Source of the DNA: Anthostomella pinea
Lineage: Eukaryota > Ascomycota > Sordariomycetes > Xylariales > Xylariaceae
Assembly (NCBI GenBank): GCA_963556695.1
Contig: CAUWAG010000004.1
Location: 3,844,001-3,908,000 of the forward strand
Reading direction: 5' to 3'
Length of the DNA stretch: 64,000 nucleotides
The position numbers and the translations under genes were made by a program. Position 1 is the first letter of the stretch. Each line of letters starts with the position of its first letter. Positions 1-12,109 of the stretch are shown one piece after another. The notes beneath the pieces are model-generated. The model saw only the letters and a list, made by a program, of their open reading frames with translations, searched no databases and was not told where the DNA came from.

Positions 1-1
1 A

Positions 2-1579
2 CACATGGAAGATGAAGCTGCTGGTCCTGACGACACCATGGTCAGCACTTTCAGCGACTTCTCTGCTATACCCAACATGACCATGTTCGCACAAATTGGA
101 CACACTCCCACCCGATTTGCGAATGGCGGTATGGCTCCAAACTCCGTCCGTGGTCGACCTGAGCGCTCGCCCCAGAGAACCCCCAGACCGCCCGTGATGC
201 ACGAATCTGGCAACACGACCAATCTCCTGATGGACTTCACCGAGCAGATCCAGAACTTCTCGTCATCCCACACCTCCCAAATGTCGCCAAGCCGAAGAGG
301 ACGATTCTCCCCCGACAAGCGATACGGCAACACTATTGCCTCTACCCCGCAGCGAGGGCAGTCCAACCTTCTCGACTTTGATATCCCCCCTCTCCCCACA
401 CCCAGCAGCATTCCCACAGTCACGCCTCGTGAGCTGGAATCTCTCAAGTCGGCCTTTCTGTCTGAGATCAGCAGCCTCAAGGCCTCCCTCAGCGGCAAGG
501 AAGCCGAGGTCACCTCCCTCAAGGCAGCTGTCGGAGATGCTGAGAAGCGTGTTGGTGAAAGCTTGGAGATGCTCCGCGAGGTTAGAGGCCACAAGGATGC
601 TCTGGCAGAGGAGAAGGAAAACTGGGAGCGAAGAGGCGTTGAGATGGAGAACGTCTTGCGCAAACTCAGACAAGAGATTGTTCTCAGCCACCGAGAACGT
701 GAAGAGCTCGAGTCTAAGCTTGATGAGAGCGAGAAGCGTCGCGAGGCTGCTGAGATCATGGCCCAAGAAGCTGAGAGCAAGATGGCTGGCATGCGTGCTG
801 GTAAGGCCACTGCAGATGCCGACAACAGCAACAAGTCACCCCAGAAGGCCAAGAACCCTGGATCCCGGGAAGTCGAGATTGCTGTCGAACGTGTCGCCCG
901 CGAGCTTCATGCACTATACAAGAGCAAGCATGAGACCAAGGTCACCGCACTGAAGAAGAGCTACGAGGCCCGCTGGGAGAAGAGAGTCCGAGAGCTTGAG
1001 GACAAGCTGGAGCATTTGCTCGACGAAAACGAGAAGCTTCGACTGGGTCGTGACGCCACCATGACCAGAGTCGACCCCAACCAGTCTGTCATCGATGAGG
1101 AGCGCAAGGAACAGGCCGTCAAGGACTCCACCCAGATCAGGGAGCTGAATGCCGAGATGAAGAAGCTAGAGGCTGTTGTGAAGAGCGTCAAGATTGACAA
1201 CAACGAGCTACGCCATCTCCTTGAACGCGAGCGAGTAGAGAAGGGAGAGCTAGTCCAGCTGGCGGAAGAGATGATGTCCATGCAGCAGAGCTTCATCCAG
1301 ACTGAGAAGCGTCCGCTCCCTCCTACTCCAGTCCGAAAGGCTCCGGCAGCTCCGGAAACGGTCCGAAGCAGCGTCGGACGCGCCTCAGGTCTGCGAGCAC
1401 CTGGCTCTGTCAAGAAGCCCAAGGACAGCATCAGCAGAATCGGCGGCATTGGACACGAACGTGCCAAGCACGGTGGATCTCAAGGTGGTCTCCCTCGCCC
1501 TGGTAGTGGCACGGGCTCGCGGAGTGGCATTCTGAGTTCGATCGAGAGGATGGGCAGCTATCGCGGACGCGCCGAGTAA
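2..1579 (+). CDS. Coiled-coil protein, possibly spindle-pole associated (5' partial)
   Basis: The frame is open from base 2 and ends at the TAA at 1577-1579. The first ATG at base 5 lies too close to the edge to be trusted as the true start, so the gene is probably cut by the window. The visible 524 residues have a Ser/Pro/Arg-rich N-terminal third with basic SPQRTP- and SPSRRGRFSP-type stretches that could be CDK sites. Two long charged heptad-rich coiled coils follow, at about residues 140-265 and 285-420. The C-terminal 100 residues are basic, Gly/Ser/Pro-rich and look disordered. The pattern recalls fungal spindle-pole or microtubule-associated proteins (SnaD/Cut12 type), but that is an impression only; no catalytic domain is visible. 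It lies head-to-tail with the rhomboid gene. Confidence 0.75.
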   Translation, partial: HMEDEAAGPDDTMVSTFSDFSAIPNMTMFAQIGHTPTRFANGGMAPNSVRGRPERSPQRTPRPPVMHESGNTTNLLMDFTEQIQNFSSSHTSQMSPSRRGRFSPDKRYGNTIASTPQRGQSNLLDFDIPPLPTPSSIPTVTPRELESLKSAFLSEISSLKASLSGKEAEVTSLKAAVGDAEKRVGESLEMLREVRGHKDALAEEKENWERRGVEMENVLRKLRQEIVLSHREREELESKLDESEKRREAAEIMAQEAESKMAGMRAGKATADADNSNKSPQKAKNPGSREVEIAVERVARELHALYKSKHETKVTALKKSYEARWEKRVRELEDKLEHLLDENEKLRLGRDATMTRVDPNQSVIDEERKEQAVKDSTQIRELNAEMKKLEAVVKSVKIDNNELRHLLERERVEKGELVQLAEEMMSMQQSFIQTEKRPLPPTPVRKAPAAPETVRSSVGRASGLRAPGSVKKPKDSISRIGGIGHERAKHGGSQGGLPRPGSGTGSRSGILSSIERMGSYRGRAE

Positions 1580-2504
1580 GGTGCTTTCCTCGCTGGGCTT
1601 GAAGCTGGGCGCTGTTGATCGGTGTTCAGCGATTGATGCTTGATGATTTATGGCTCGTACCAACCGTATGATGCATGTTGGCGAGGCGTTACGAATTCTG
1701 GTGCATGCATATCACGAGCGAGCATGATGGTGTTGTCTTGTACATAATACTCTTGTTATAGCTGCACGTTGTTGGAGTTATGGGGTCTGGATTGAGAGAC
1801 GCTTCCGAATTCACGAATGTTAATGAACCTGTACTAAAATCTTGTGCTGTTGGATTCAGTGTTGTGAATGTCTTCGTGCTAACCAGCTTTTAGACACTTG
1901 TTGGGATGGTATGGATTAGACCATGCTGAACAGGCCATGACTTTGCCCTTTATCTGATGTTGCATCATGTCACATAATGATCAGTGTGGTACATGCCTTC
2001 ACCGTTCTATTCCCATAAGGGGTACCGCTCTCTCGAGCTCTCTTTCTCGACCCCCTTTCGTATCGGAAGCACCATCACTCCATACCGACTTTCGAACAGC
2101 AACCTCAGTACACCTTGATCTCCATTTGCCATGGGTAGACTAGTAGACCTTTTCGGAGGACTTGTTTATATGGCCCAAGCCAATGATTAGGTGCCTTCCT
2201 AGGAGAGACCGTGGTTATCCCCTCGTTGCCCGTGACCACCTATTGAATAGACCATTTTTTGCTGGCCCTTCCTCCGGCTGCATATTGTTCGACGAAGAAC
2301 AGATCTGCCCATCGGAATTCTGTATGTTCCGAGAGTAGATTGTAGGGCCCTCCTCGTTCCACGTATCCGGGACTCCTACCCCCGCCACGCTGCAAGGTGA
2401 GACAGGGGGATGGAGAAAAAGCAACGACGCAACTTGACCACAGGGGATATAGTCACACCAGGACATACCTCAACCTTCTCTCCTCAGTCGTCCTTCCTCG
2501 ACGC
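1580..2504. other. Intergenic spacer
   Basis: This holds the 3' flank of the coiled-coil gene and the 5' flank of the rhomboid gene. I see no supported gene. A pyrimidine-rich stretch near 2030-2110 could belong to the rhomboid promoter. Confidence 0.5.
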
Positions 2505-3629
2505 ATGAAAAACATGGCGGGACGGGTGAACGGGTATGGCTTCGTCGCATTCAGGGGGAGCCAGGCGGCCACGCTTCGTCAATTCAGCAGGCCGGGTCAT
2601 CTTTTAAATGCACTGTCACCTACATATAGGCACCGCTCAGCCACAGTCGCGCGGAGTCGGTACAAGACGACTTGGACGCATCTTGACGAATACAGACTCC
2701 ACGACCGGCCCTACGAAGAACTAAGCCTACACGACAACAAACGGCTCCGCAAACGAGTCGTCCGAACCTTCTTTGGCATCTGTCTCGCCGTCTATTCATT
2801 CGGGGTGTACTCCTTAAGTTTTCCTATGATTGACAGCAATCGCGTAGGAAAGGAGGAAGGAGGCGAAGAAGGGGAGGGAGAATGGTGGGACCGCCTGTAC
2901 GAGCGCATGCGATATGTGAGAGTGTTGAAGCGCCATTTCGCATTCTGTATCGACAACCTGCTGGCTGGGCGCCTTCACGTACTTCTCACGTCGGCGGTGA
3001 CTCACTCGAGCTTCGAGAATCTGGCCAGTGGCATGATCGGGTTCATGGTCACCGCGCGATACGCAATCAACGCTGGCTATCGTGCGCCGACCATCATGGC
3101 CATATCCGTGGGGTCCGAGATCGCGGGTAATGCTGGCTATGCCTTGCGAAGTTACAGTAATGAGCGAATGGATCGAGGCACAGTTGGCTCTAGTGGTCTG
3201 ATTGCGGGCATGGCCACGGCGGCCATGTGTACCAATCCCCGCGCGAGGGTCTTGAAGATCATCCCGGTCTGGCTGCCCGTCGGCCTTATCCTCATAGGAG
3301 ACTTTGTGGGACTTGCGGGGGAAAGAACAGACCCGACAAACCCCAAAGGGCGGGTTTCCCACTCTGCCCACGTCGGAGGAGCAGTCTTTGGTGCTGCCTA
3401 TTATTTCGCTATGCGTCGAGGACCCAACCGGGCTATAGACTGGGCCACAACCTTCGTATCAAAAGTTCTCCGGGCTGGCAGAGGGAAAAGGGGAAGCCCC
3501 AGTGTCGGAAAACAGAGCCAGCAAGTGCACAAACCTAATATTCAGCCCCTTTCCTCGAACAAGCCGAGCAAAGCCAAGCAATGGAGTAGCGTCGCGCCCG
3601 TCGCAGGGAACGTCCAAAGAAGGATATGA
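2505..3629 (+). CDS. Mitochondrial-type rhomboid family intramembrane serine protease
   Basis: A single-exon frame of 374 residues if it starts at the ATG at 2505. An in-frame ATG at 2397 would add 36 residues, but the 2505 start places an Arg/Ser-rich mitochondrial presequence at the very N-terminus. Rhomboids cleave transmembrane segments inside the membrane; the mitochondrial ones (Pcp1/PARL group) act in the inner membrane. The domain begins near the LLTSAVTHSSFENLASGM stretch, the usual L-H/N-rich helix. It contains the serine motif GSSG (codons at 3186-3197) and the partner histidine in SHSAHVGGAVFGAAYY (His codon about 3369). Several hydrophobic helices surround these motifs. The tail after residue 320 is basic and low in complexity. 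It converges with the GMC gene, whose stop lies 160 bp downstream. Confidence 0.85.
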   Translation: MKNMAGRVNGYGFVAFRGSQAATLRQFSRPGHLLNALSPTYRHRSATVARSRYKTTWTHLDEYRLHDRPYEELSLHDNKRLRKRVVRTFFGICLAVYSFGVYSLSFPMIDSNRVGKEEGGEEGEGEWWDRLYERMRYVRVLKRHFAFCIDNLLAGRLHVLLTSAVTHSSFENLASGMIGFMVTARYAINAGYRAPTIMAISVGSEIAGNAGYALRSYSNERMDRGTVGSSGLIAGMATAAMCTNPRARVLKIIPVWLPVGLILIGDFVGLAGERTDPTNPKGRVSHSAHVGGAVFGAAYYFAMRRGPNRAIDWATTFVSKVLRAGRGKRGSPSVGKQSQQVHKPNIQPLSSNKPSKAKQWSSVAPVAGNVQRRI

Positions 3630-3787
3630 ATGAGAATACAGAGCCATGTACAGATCAATGGAGATGACGAGCGAGCTTTGGACCATACTCAGAGGGTGTT
3701 CTCTGATGCGCTCGATACATTCTAGCCCAGACAACCTTTTCCACCCCCAATACAATACTTCAATATCCCAAATGACAGATAAATGGA

Positions 3788-5713
3788 CTATAGCAAGGCA
3801 CTCACACGAGGCAGCACAGCCCCAGTCCTCCGGTCCTCCTTGATGAAGTCAGCCGCCCGCTCTGCAACGGCATACACGACCGTCTGGATATTGCCCAGCG
3901 GCTCCAGCGGAAACACGCTCGCATCCACCACACGCAGATTCGTCGTCCCGTGCACGAGCAGCCGCTCATCGACGACGCCGCCCAGCTCCCGCGGCAGCAT
4001 GCGACAGCTGCCCGCGATGTGGAAGCACGACACAGTCCGCGAGCGCACGATCTCGCGCGCGCGGTCGAGGTCGTCGGCCGCAATGTCGGGGACGCGCTTG
4101 GCCGTCGGGTCGATCAGGTCGCAGAAGGGCGCCGTCTCGACGATCTTCTCGACGAACTGGACGTTGCGCGCCAGGATCTCGACGTCGAGCGGGTGCGAGC
4201 AGTAGTTGGGGTCCCAGGTCGGCTGCACCGCGGAGTCGGCCGAGGATATGTGCACGGATCCGCGCGAGAACGGGTGATTGAGCAGGGCCATAATGCCGAT
4301 GCAGTCGTATGGGGCCGTAGGCGTGAACATGTCGGTGAGCGTGTCCGGGTGGGTCGTTACGGTGAGGGAGCCCGGAAAACACATGTATTGAATTGCAGGC
4401 TCCTCTTCGATTTCTAATAGTTCCCGGATCAGTTTGAACTCGCGCTTCCGCGCTGGACTGACGGCAGGACCGCTGGAGAGGTGCTTGTCAAAGAGCTCTT
4501 TGCGGTCGCTTCGGGGCATGACGCCTGCTCTGTTGGCCATGGGCACGTAGGCGACGCTGGTGCCCATACCGGCTAGGAGGCCTCCGTTCGTCTTGGCGTA
4601 CTCGTCTGCGATCTTCTGGAACAGAGCTGGATCCCGTAACGCGTCTGTTGAGGGTATGCCTTTGCGGACGGGAAATTGTTGCGACGTCATGAGGTGGTCT
4701 TGCATGTGCTCGCCGACGTTTGGATTGTCGATCACGCTCTGGATTCCCAGGCTCTCTAGTAACACTCGATCACCTATACCAGACAGCTCCAACATTTGAG
4801 GTGTTCGTAATGCCCCTGCGGCAAGTATCACTTCTCTCTTGGCTGATATTGTGCTTGACCGGCCGTTCTTGTCGATAATCTGAACGCCCGTTGCGGAGAC
4901 CTCCCCGTCGCGCACCACCGTGACTATTTTCTGCACATTCGTTTCCATCAATACCTCCAGATTTGGTCGGTTCGCGACAGTCTCGGTGTAGTAGGCTGTG
5001 ACGGATGAACTGCGCACATTCTTCTTGTACTCAATGGTCGACGCGTTCTGAAATGCCCCAACCGCCTTGCCCGTCCTGGGGTCTGCCTTCATCTCCAATC
5101 CCAGATCGACAAACGTCTTGAACCAGCTTGCATTCACGATGGAGTAGTCGTCATCGAAAGAAAGCTGGATGGGGCCGGTACCTGACAACTCAGACTGATA
5201 ATACCCCAGGCCGCCTAGCTTTTCGCGGATTGCTGCAGTAGGCGAGTGTGACGTCGAGAATTTCCTGAAATAGGGGGCAAGATCTTTAAATGACCATCCC
5301 TGGTTCCCCATCCTCTCCCAACTGTCAATGTTCTGCTGAGACGGAAACATGGCCATCAAGAAGTTCGTAAGAGAGCTGCCACCAAGCACTTTCCCTGTGT
5401 CCTGTCTCAAGTGGCGGTTGTTGAGTTGCCCCTGAACGTGACAGCAACGTTAGCGGGTACCATTCCCTGTCTACAAGTCTCGATGGGATCATGGCGTAGT
5501 CACCTGCGGCACTGACTTGAATGGCCAGATGAAACCATCATGTGTATATGCACTAGAGATCAATCCCGGGGTTGAGAGTGAAGGGCTGGCTCTCTGATCA
5601 GAGCCTGCCTCAATGACTAAGACACGAACGTCGGTATCTTCGCTCAGACGAGACGCGACCACCAGGCCCGCAGTACCACCACCAACAACAATGTAGTCGA
5701 ACGAACCACTCAT
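3788..5713 (-). CDS. GMC-family FAD-dependent oxidoreductase
   Basis: Two exons, 5713-5504 and 5431-3788, joined across a 72-bp GT-AG intron with a GCTAAC branch site, give 617 residues. The N-terminal Rossmann motif [18 protein letters not shown] binds FAD. GMC signature 1 lies in [19 protein letters not shown] and signature 2 in [15 protein letters not shown]. The C-terminus has the catalytic His in [10 protein letters not shown] and the paired Asn in PLGNIQT. The family oxidises alcohols, sugars or aryl alcohols, or acts as a dehydrogenase; the substrate cannot be read from the sequence. There is no signal peptide (it starts MSGSFDY), so the enzyme is probably intracellular, unlike secreted glucose or aryl-alcohol oxidases. 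The intron leaves the glycine-rich region joined correctly (VPQ then GQLNNR). No lesion was seen. Confidence 0.93.
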
Positions 5714-6837
5714 GACATGGGTTGACACGCAAGCTGATGTTTTGTCGCAAGATTCATGGAAGCAGGACGAGGGGACCAGGCTGGAAGACCAACGTCTTGT
5801 AATCAAGGGATGGACATTCCTGCAGCGGTCAGGCCCCTCGAGTTGACCTGCCTGATTTGATCCCACCGACAGTGATTGGTGAGCAGCTACCACAGTCCAT
5901 GGGTGTCTGGTCTTGTGTTACAGGTAAAGGAGGTAAGAGACGGCATGCAGGTGCAGCTTATGGCCTCACCACATGCATGTAGGAATGCATATGAACAGCA
6001 CGAAGACCGGGAGAACCGGCTGAGCGAAAGCTTTGGCTCAGCCAATATGGGAGCGTCTGCGATACCTAAAGATAGAACATGTTACAGCTGTTGGTAGCCT
6101 CGGGCCGCTCAGTATTGGCCAGGCCAAGTGATGAGCGTAACACTACCGGCAGAAAACTGACCAACATCTGCACGATGCATATTGTCCAGGGGTCAGAGAC
6201 TCTCAGCGCTCTTGAGGCTTATTGTGCAGTGGGTTTCAATGCGTCAAACCTCGATGGATCTTCGGAGAAAACAGCCCATGGTAGCTCGTCGTTGATAGAT
6301 ATCTCGGGATGTAACTCCTGCCAGGGGTGATTCCCGCTCCCCTCGGCCAGCTCGGCCCGAACTCGTGGCAAGAATTGGAATACCCTCTTGTGAGCTAAGG
6401 GGGGCTGGCACATACAAACCACTTTGAACCACTGTGAATCCAGCTTCACTTTCTCTGGGGTACTGTCATTCTGGCGGGAAAAAGCCGACGAAAGTCTGAA
6501 ACGATGGCTTGGCCATCGATGGAAGTTGTGGTCGGTCAAACCCGAATATGACAGGTGGGAGCTGAGTGTCCAGCTCAGCCCAGCAACGACCATTAAGCTA
6601 CCTCGCTCGCAGATGGGAGGCATGATCTTGATGGCCAAGTTCGCATGCAGCCCTGGAGCATCGCGGCTGGACCGAAGCCTGCCCGCTGACTCATTGCCGA
6701 CCGCAGAATAGGCTTGTTGTGGCCGTTCGTCACTGAGAAGAAGCACGGCCAAACCTTGAGAGCGGAATACGAGGTCCGGTTCGTCCACTCAAGGCTGACT
6801 CAATCCAGGCTCGTGACCTCATCAGGGCTGACATGGA

Positions 6838-6882
6838 TAGTTTTCTAGAAGAACTCTAGAAGGGCACTAGAAGTATTCTAGA
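6838..6882. promoter_or_regulatory. Heat-shock-element-like cluster
   Basis: Four nearby copies of a TCTAGA/CTAGAAG-type core, beginning with the perfect inverted unit TTCTAGAA, resemble alternating TTC and GAA blocks of heat-shock elements. No gene start lies close by, so a role is uncertain. Confidence 0.25.
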
Positions 6883-7562
6883 CGGACAATCCAAAGCCTT
6901 AAGGGGTCGGCCCACATAAGGAAATGAAATGAAAGATCGTGGTGACGCTGGTCACAACTGGCAAGGAAGCCGCTGAACCTTGGCAGATATCAGCTCCATG
7001 TGTTCTCTGACTACGCAATGAATCAGTTCGCGCGCCTATTGAGCAGGAGCGCTGGATACGTCCCATCATGGCACTAGCCTGACGGAGAGTCACGCAGGAA
7101 AGGGGTTCAAGTAAACAAAGACTACGATCAGGAAGCCAGGAACGCGCCACGCAGATCGACCCCAATTCGTATGGCTTGCTTTATCACAATGCAGTCCAAG
7201 AAGACTTACCACAGAGACGGCATAGCTGCTGCTTGGTACATGCAAAGGATGGCAAAACTCTGGTATCGTCGCCGGCCTGTGCTGTGTTCCACCACCTTTG
7301 ATGGCATCGAAGAATCTCGGAAGAATCCCGATGTTTTCTGGTTGATTCTGCGCAGAAGGGTGTCGACTTGTCGATATCTGTGCACACGTTGTCCATAATG
7401 ATGGCTCCCTTCTTCGACACTGGTCTCCCTCAGCTGCCAATGGACTCAATCAAACACAATGGGTAGAAACAAGTTGTACATGGTACATGAGAGATAGGAG
7501 AGAGACCTGCCTCCGAGCTGGAGATAGAGTCGAAAGATGCCCGTGGGAAAGCCCGACCTGGC

Positions 7563-7605
7563 CTCACCATTCCCTTCCCGTCCCCTCCCGTCCCCTCCCG
7601 TCGGC
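7563..7605. repeat. Pyrimidine-rich short tandem repeat (CCCGTCCCCT-type)
   Basis: Three imperfect copies of a 10-bp CCCGTCCCCT-like unit about 500 bp upstream of the DUF1279 gene. Such tracts are common in fungal promoters. Confidence 0.6.
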
Positions 7606-8103
7606 TGGGCTTGGACGGGATCAGCTCGGGGCCGGGAAATACTTAAAGCCGAGCTCCACCTGAGCTGTCTGAAATTGGTTGGAAGGCGCGGGGTCCATCG
7701 ACCTGAACCTTAGCTGACCTACAGGCTGCAGCTGCCACCGGTTGCATCACTGTGCAGCTCCACTCCGGAGCTCCCAATTTCTTTCGCCGTGACTTCCATT
7801 GTAAGCTCATCATCATGTCATGGTGAGCAGCCCGACGAGAACACTCAACCGCCGTGATACCAACTTAACCACGGCACAGTACGACTGGCGATGCTTGTGT
7901 CTGTATAGTCTTTACGCATCTCGACACAACTCTTTGTCCGACGGTTGGGAGCTATCATTTACCGTGATTAGCAGGTCAAAGGGAGCCGACATCTAAAGCT
8001 TCTCGATTTGCAATCTACCTTGCCCTGTTACCAGCGACATCACAGCGAGCGGCCGCAAACGACCATAACCCTAAACTAGCACCTCGGGCGCGAGTTCTTC
8101 AAT

Positions 8104-8998
8104 ATGTTCGAGACTTACCTACGCACATTCCGGCTCCTAGCGCAATCTTCTGGCCGTGGTCTCTACCGACAGACAGCGCTAGTCCCAGGGAGCCAGACAT
8201 TCACGCGGAATTTCGCTTCTCGATCGCAACAGGGCCTAGGACTACCAGCTTCGAGAACAGCGAAACATGCAACGCCTCGGCCGAGAATAGCCAACGCTGT
8301 AGCTCAATCCAAGAAACTCCCGTCGCGAACCACCCGAAGATCATTCCACAATACATCACGCTTGCGAGACTCCAAGCCCACTCCGAGCAATTCGGGTAAT
8401 CCAACCGCCCAAGAACCACAAGGCCTGTCCGCAAGGCTCAAGAAATTGTCAAGGGAGTACGGCTGGTCAGCTTTGGGCGTATACCTCGGTCTGAGTGTAC
8501 TGGACTTCCCATTCTGCTTCTTGCTCGTTCGCATAGTCGGTACGGATAGAATAGGTCAGTATCCGCCCATCTCTGGGTCGAGCCTGATGTTGACCATGAC
8601 CAGGTCAATTCGAACACTGGATCGTCTCGAACGCGAAGAAGTTGATACCGGACTCAGTCCAGGACAAATGGCATGAATATCGGGACGCCTTGAAACAGGC
8701 CGAGGTCAAGGAGTTCGGCAATGATGATATCAGCGAGCATGTCGAGATGGCCGGCTGGGGCGTCCAAGAGGCCGAGGAGAGGAACAAAACGGAAGCCAGT
8801 CAGTTGCCCCATGCTGCCTGTTCCGAGTCGCTACTAATGAAGTCAACAGGCCTCGGCACTCAGTTAGCCCTCGCTTACGCCATACACAAGAGCTTCATAT
8901 TCATTCGGGTGCCCTTAACCGCCGCAATAACGCCCAAGGTTGTGAAAGTCCTCAGATCGTGGGGCTGGGACATTGGAAAGCGACGAGCCAAGCGGTGA
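8104..8998 (+). CDS. DUF1279 (FAM210-like) mitochondrial membrane protein
   Basis: Three exons: 8104-8554, 8604-8798 and 8850-8998. The introns are 49 bp (GTCAGT...CAG) and 51 bp (GTCAGT...CTAAT...CAG). Joined, they encode 264 residues. The N-terminal 100 residues are Arg/Ser-rich, as in a mitochondrial targeting sequence. The DUF1279 core follows: YGWSALGVYLGLSVLDFP, a hydrophobic helix, then VGTDRIG and, after the first intron, QFEHWIVSNAKKLIPDSV. A second hydrophobic segment (LGTQLALAYAIHKS) and the basic tail RVPLTAAITPKVVKVLR close the domain. The animal relatives FAM210A/B and yeast Nat2 are mitochondrial; the biochemical role is not established. The second intron is a multiple of three without stops, so read-through would add 17 residues; the branch site supports splicing. 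Confidence 0.85.
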
Positions 8999-10186
8999 GT
9001 GGTGGTCACCTGAAACGGGCCCATTACAACCTCGCAGCACGAGTCATGGAGGGTACTGGCGTGTCACAAGAACCGGCGAGTCGGTGTACGATGTAAGATG
9101 TGTAGGAAACTGTACGAAGGGTTGATACTCGTTAGATGCACTCCACCTATAGATTAATCATGGATAGTCACGTTCAAGTTCTGGCTTGATCCACCAACTC
9201 CAGGCGAGGTCCAAGAAGAGGAAGGCAGAAAGGGCCCGAAGGGTAACATATTATAGCGAGTGTGGAGACCATCCAGGAACCAAGGCTGCCACCGGGAATA
9301 ACAACCTGTGTAATGGCACCATCGACTATTGGGAAGCAAGCTACCTAGTACAGGCTGTGGAGCCGGATAAACGGCAGGCTGGTCGAGCCGTTAGACGCAA
9401 TGACGATAGTGGGAACGAAGAAATGCTCGATGATGGAAGCGGTATACTCGAGCGCCATCTTGCACATGGCACGGCGCTAATACGATCCTTCAGGCTTCTA
9501 ACATTGTTCGAAACATGGATGGTCGTTCACCGGGTCTGTGGCTACCGTACAAGCGTCGTTGGCATGTTCAATACGCGATGGAATATCCCGATCTTGGTCT
9601 GTTGGGAATGCTGAACCCACTCGATCCAGGACGGAGATATCTCCAAATTCGGAACGGGATGGAGCTGACTTTCGATGTCAAGCTTCCACCAAGTGGAATT
9701 CACAGCAGAAAGGGACAACAGACTGCATCAAATCCAGTTCGCACGCTATCATAAGGTTTCCTTTGCTGATCATGGGCATCACCCAGCCGATGTCTGCTTC
9801 TTGCGTCGATTCTCAAGGTCGAGTAGGGACGGATACGTTCGACCCGTACAAGACGCATTGGTAGGGAGGGTCCTTGGTGCTTGCCTACTACCCAGCGTTC
9901 GGGAAGCTCGTCTCACCGCCATCTCTCGTCACGGACTACGCCAATTAGAAGTTCAAAGCACCATTGATGGCTCAAGACATGCCGGGGGCCGTCGTGGGGT
10001 AATTTGGTACGACAGCATCACATGCATAGTCCCTTGGTTCAGGGGTGGGTTGACAGGACAAGCATCTCTTATCAGGCTCATCTGTCAGGTCACACCCATA
10101 TCACTTGGCGGTTCGGACATGAGGTTAGCCACGTTGGTACGATGGATGCTAGGACACGGTTCTATATCGCCCAATATGAGTACACT

Positions 10187-10245
10187 GACTGGCTGACGGA
10201 CTGACGGACTGACGGACTGATGACTGTTGACTGTTGACTGTTGAC
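10187..10245. repeat. Short tandem repeats (GACTGACG and CTGTTGA units)
   Basis: About four copies of an 8-bp GGCTGACG/GACTGACG unit run directly into three copies of CTGTTGA. Confidence 0.8.
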
Positions 10246-10379
10246 GTGCCTACTAATAAGTAATAACCGCTTTCCCAAGTGAGAAATAAGGTTTGACTGG
10301 AACCCCTTGGCATGCAACATCCCGGTCCCTGACCGGCGACCCCCCCACACCAGATTGGCGACCCTCCGATCTACTGGGC

Positions 10380-10432
10380 TACCTACTACGGTATACTATT
10401 ACTACCACTACCACTACTACCTACTACTCTGA
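10380..10432. repeat. ACT/ACC trinucleotide microsatellite
   Basis: An imperfect (ACT/ACC)n tract of about 50 bp. Confidence 0.8.
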
Positions 10433-12109
10433 CAAGCCCGCGAGCCTCGTGACGAGGATCAGCAAAGAATGCCATTCTTTCCGTCGTGGCCACGGGTGGG
10501 TAACGACACCAGACCACGACCAGCGTCAGTCACCGGCTTGATGCAAGTCGTCAGCGTTTCACAGGACCACGAACCCCCAGGCTCCCCTCCGCTGAGCTCT
10601 TCGAGCTCAAGTTGGTATCGTCTTCTATTATAATGGGATGACGATGTTGCTGCCCCGGCGTCATCGCCCTGGTCGCCGTTTAAGTTTGTCGCAAGAGTTG
10701 CCATGTTGGGTTTAATTCGACGGTGATAAGCGTCAACTTTGTTTTTGGTTGGCTCAGGAGAGGATTCCGAGAGCACACGCAGTCATTGGAAATTCCAAGT
10801 GGCCGCCCTTTTCAGCTGACTCCACGGCCGATATAATTGTTCATTTCTTCCAGACCCAGACCTGACTCGCCCGCCCTGGCCGCTGATACACCGGCCTGAA
10901 TAGAGTTGATACGTTAAATGGAACTGACACGCTGCGACTGCGAATCTGGCAGCTGCCTGGCTGCAGGTCGATTCATGCTAGGCGGGATTCTGTCCCAGGA
11001 GTTTGGAATGGGAGGGTGGGAAACTTACAGAAGAGTTTATTAATCGGTCCAAAGCAAGGTTTCCTCTCGTCCAATGAGATGCCTGCCGTTCGTACGTGCC
11101 GTTCGCACAGCCTCACCTTGCCGTCGTTTCACGGTGTGGGTGTCAACTGTTGTTTGCTAACTCTAAAGGGGCGGTGTATGGCTGGCAGAGTTTAGGGAAC
11201 CGGATGACTGTCTGTATTCTGACTCCGTCTGGTTGTGTCATCTGACGGACCTAGAGCACACTAAGAAACAGATAATAAGATTACTTTTGCTAACGCGAAG
11301 CCTGATATTCGACACGCACAATTCGACTCAAATTCACCCAGGGAGCCAACAGGCGCTCCAGGCTCTAGGCTCCTGGCTCCAGGCCCCAGCCCGTTATCGC
11401 TCTCTATCCGACAGCAAGTTCTGGGTCAATAATGTAGTCCAGCCCGCGAGAAACGTTATTCCCGGCTAACCTAGTGGCTGACGACGGCGAGGATGAAACC
11501 TCCAGGTGGGGGCGCCTGGGTCGCTGGTGTCTACTTGTACGAATCGGGCAAAGGTCCCGTGACACTAGGCCTGGGAATCTGCAACTGACTTGCGCGAGTC
11601 TAGATGGCTTCAGGGACCACAATAGAGACTTTTGAGTTGCTCATCGGTCAAGCAGGCGATGGTAGCGACGTCGAAGTAGCAGAGGGGCGGTGTACGTGAC
11701 TACTCGATACTTTCACCTAGCGACGACTGGTCACACGGTGAATTGTCGGAATGTTGCCTCTCCGAGAGTCTATATTATGTCACTGGGCTTCGACCATGGG
11801 GATCGTGAAGCATCAGAAGGTGGTATTAAAGCTGCCGTCGATCCCTCCAGTCAACGTCAGTCTCACCCTGCAATACAAAGCTCTCCACCCACTCGACATC
11901 CACGTACCCCAGCAAAGATTCCGGACGTTGCCAATTATAGGCAATCAAGCACTAGTACGGTTGTCGTTTCACAAACCCCTGCACGCTCCCTGGTGTCGCA
12001 CACGTCGTCACTCGTCGAGAGGCCTGTACTCTGATCACGGTAACCACCCTTGCTCTTCTCGTCAGGCTTATAGTCTACACCATCCCGACCCCGAAGCATA
12101 CCCATTACA

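Larger units (their letters stand above)
5714..8103. other. Long spacer with no recognised gene
   Basis: There is no conserved coding sequence on either strand. The open frames here (for example 6219-6788 minus and 6424-6711 plus) have no recognisable motif and overlap each other. The stretch holds a TTC-n2-GAA rich patch at 6838-6882 and a pyrimidine repeat at 7563-7605, described separately. Confidence 0.5.
8999..12109. other. Long spacer with no recognised gene
   Basis: Several overlapping frames of 60-170 codons occur (9186-9614, 9515-9754 and 9675-10196 on plus; 10459-10776 on minus). None shows a domain, a signal peptide or a consistent splice pattern. Simple repeats at 10187-10245 and 10380-10432 are listed separately. 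Confidence 0.5.

Noticed and set aside
263..766. Minus-strand frame inside the coiled-coil gene
   Set aside because: A shadow of the coiled-coil coding sequence.
6219..6788. 189-codon minus-strand frame as a gene
   Set aside because: No motif or splice pattern and it overlaps other equal-quality frames.
9515..10196. Chain of plus-strand frames as a multi-exon gene
   Set aside because: I could not find splice sites that join them into one frame and saw no conserved motif.
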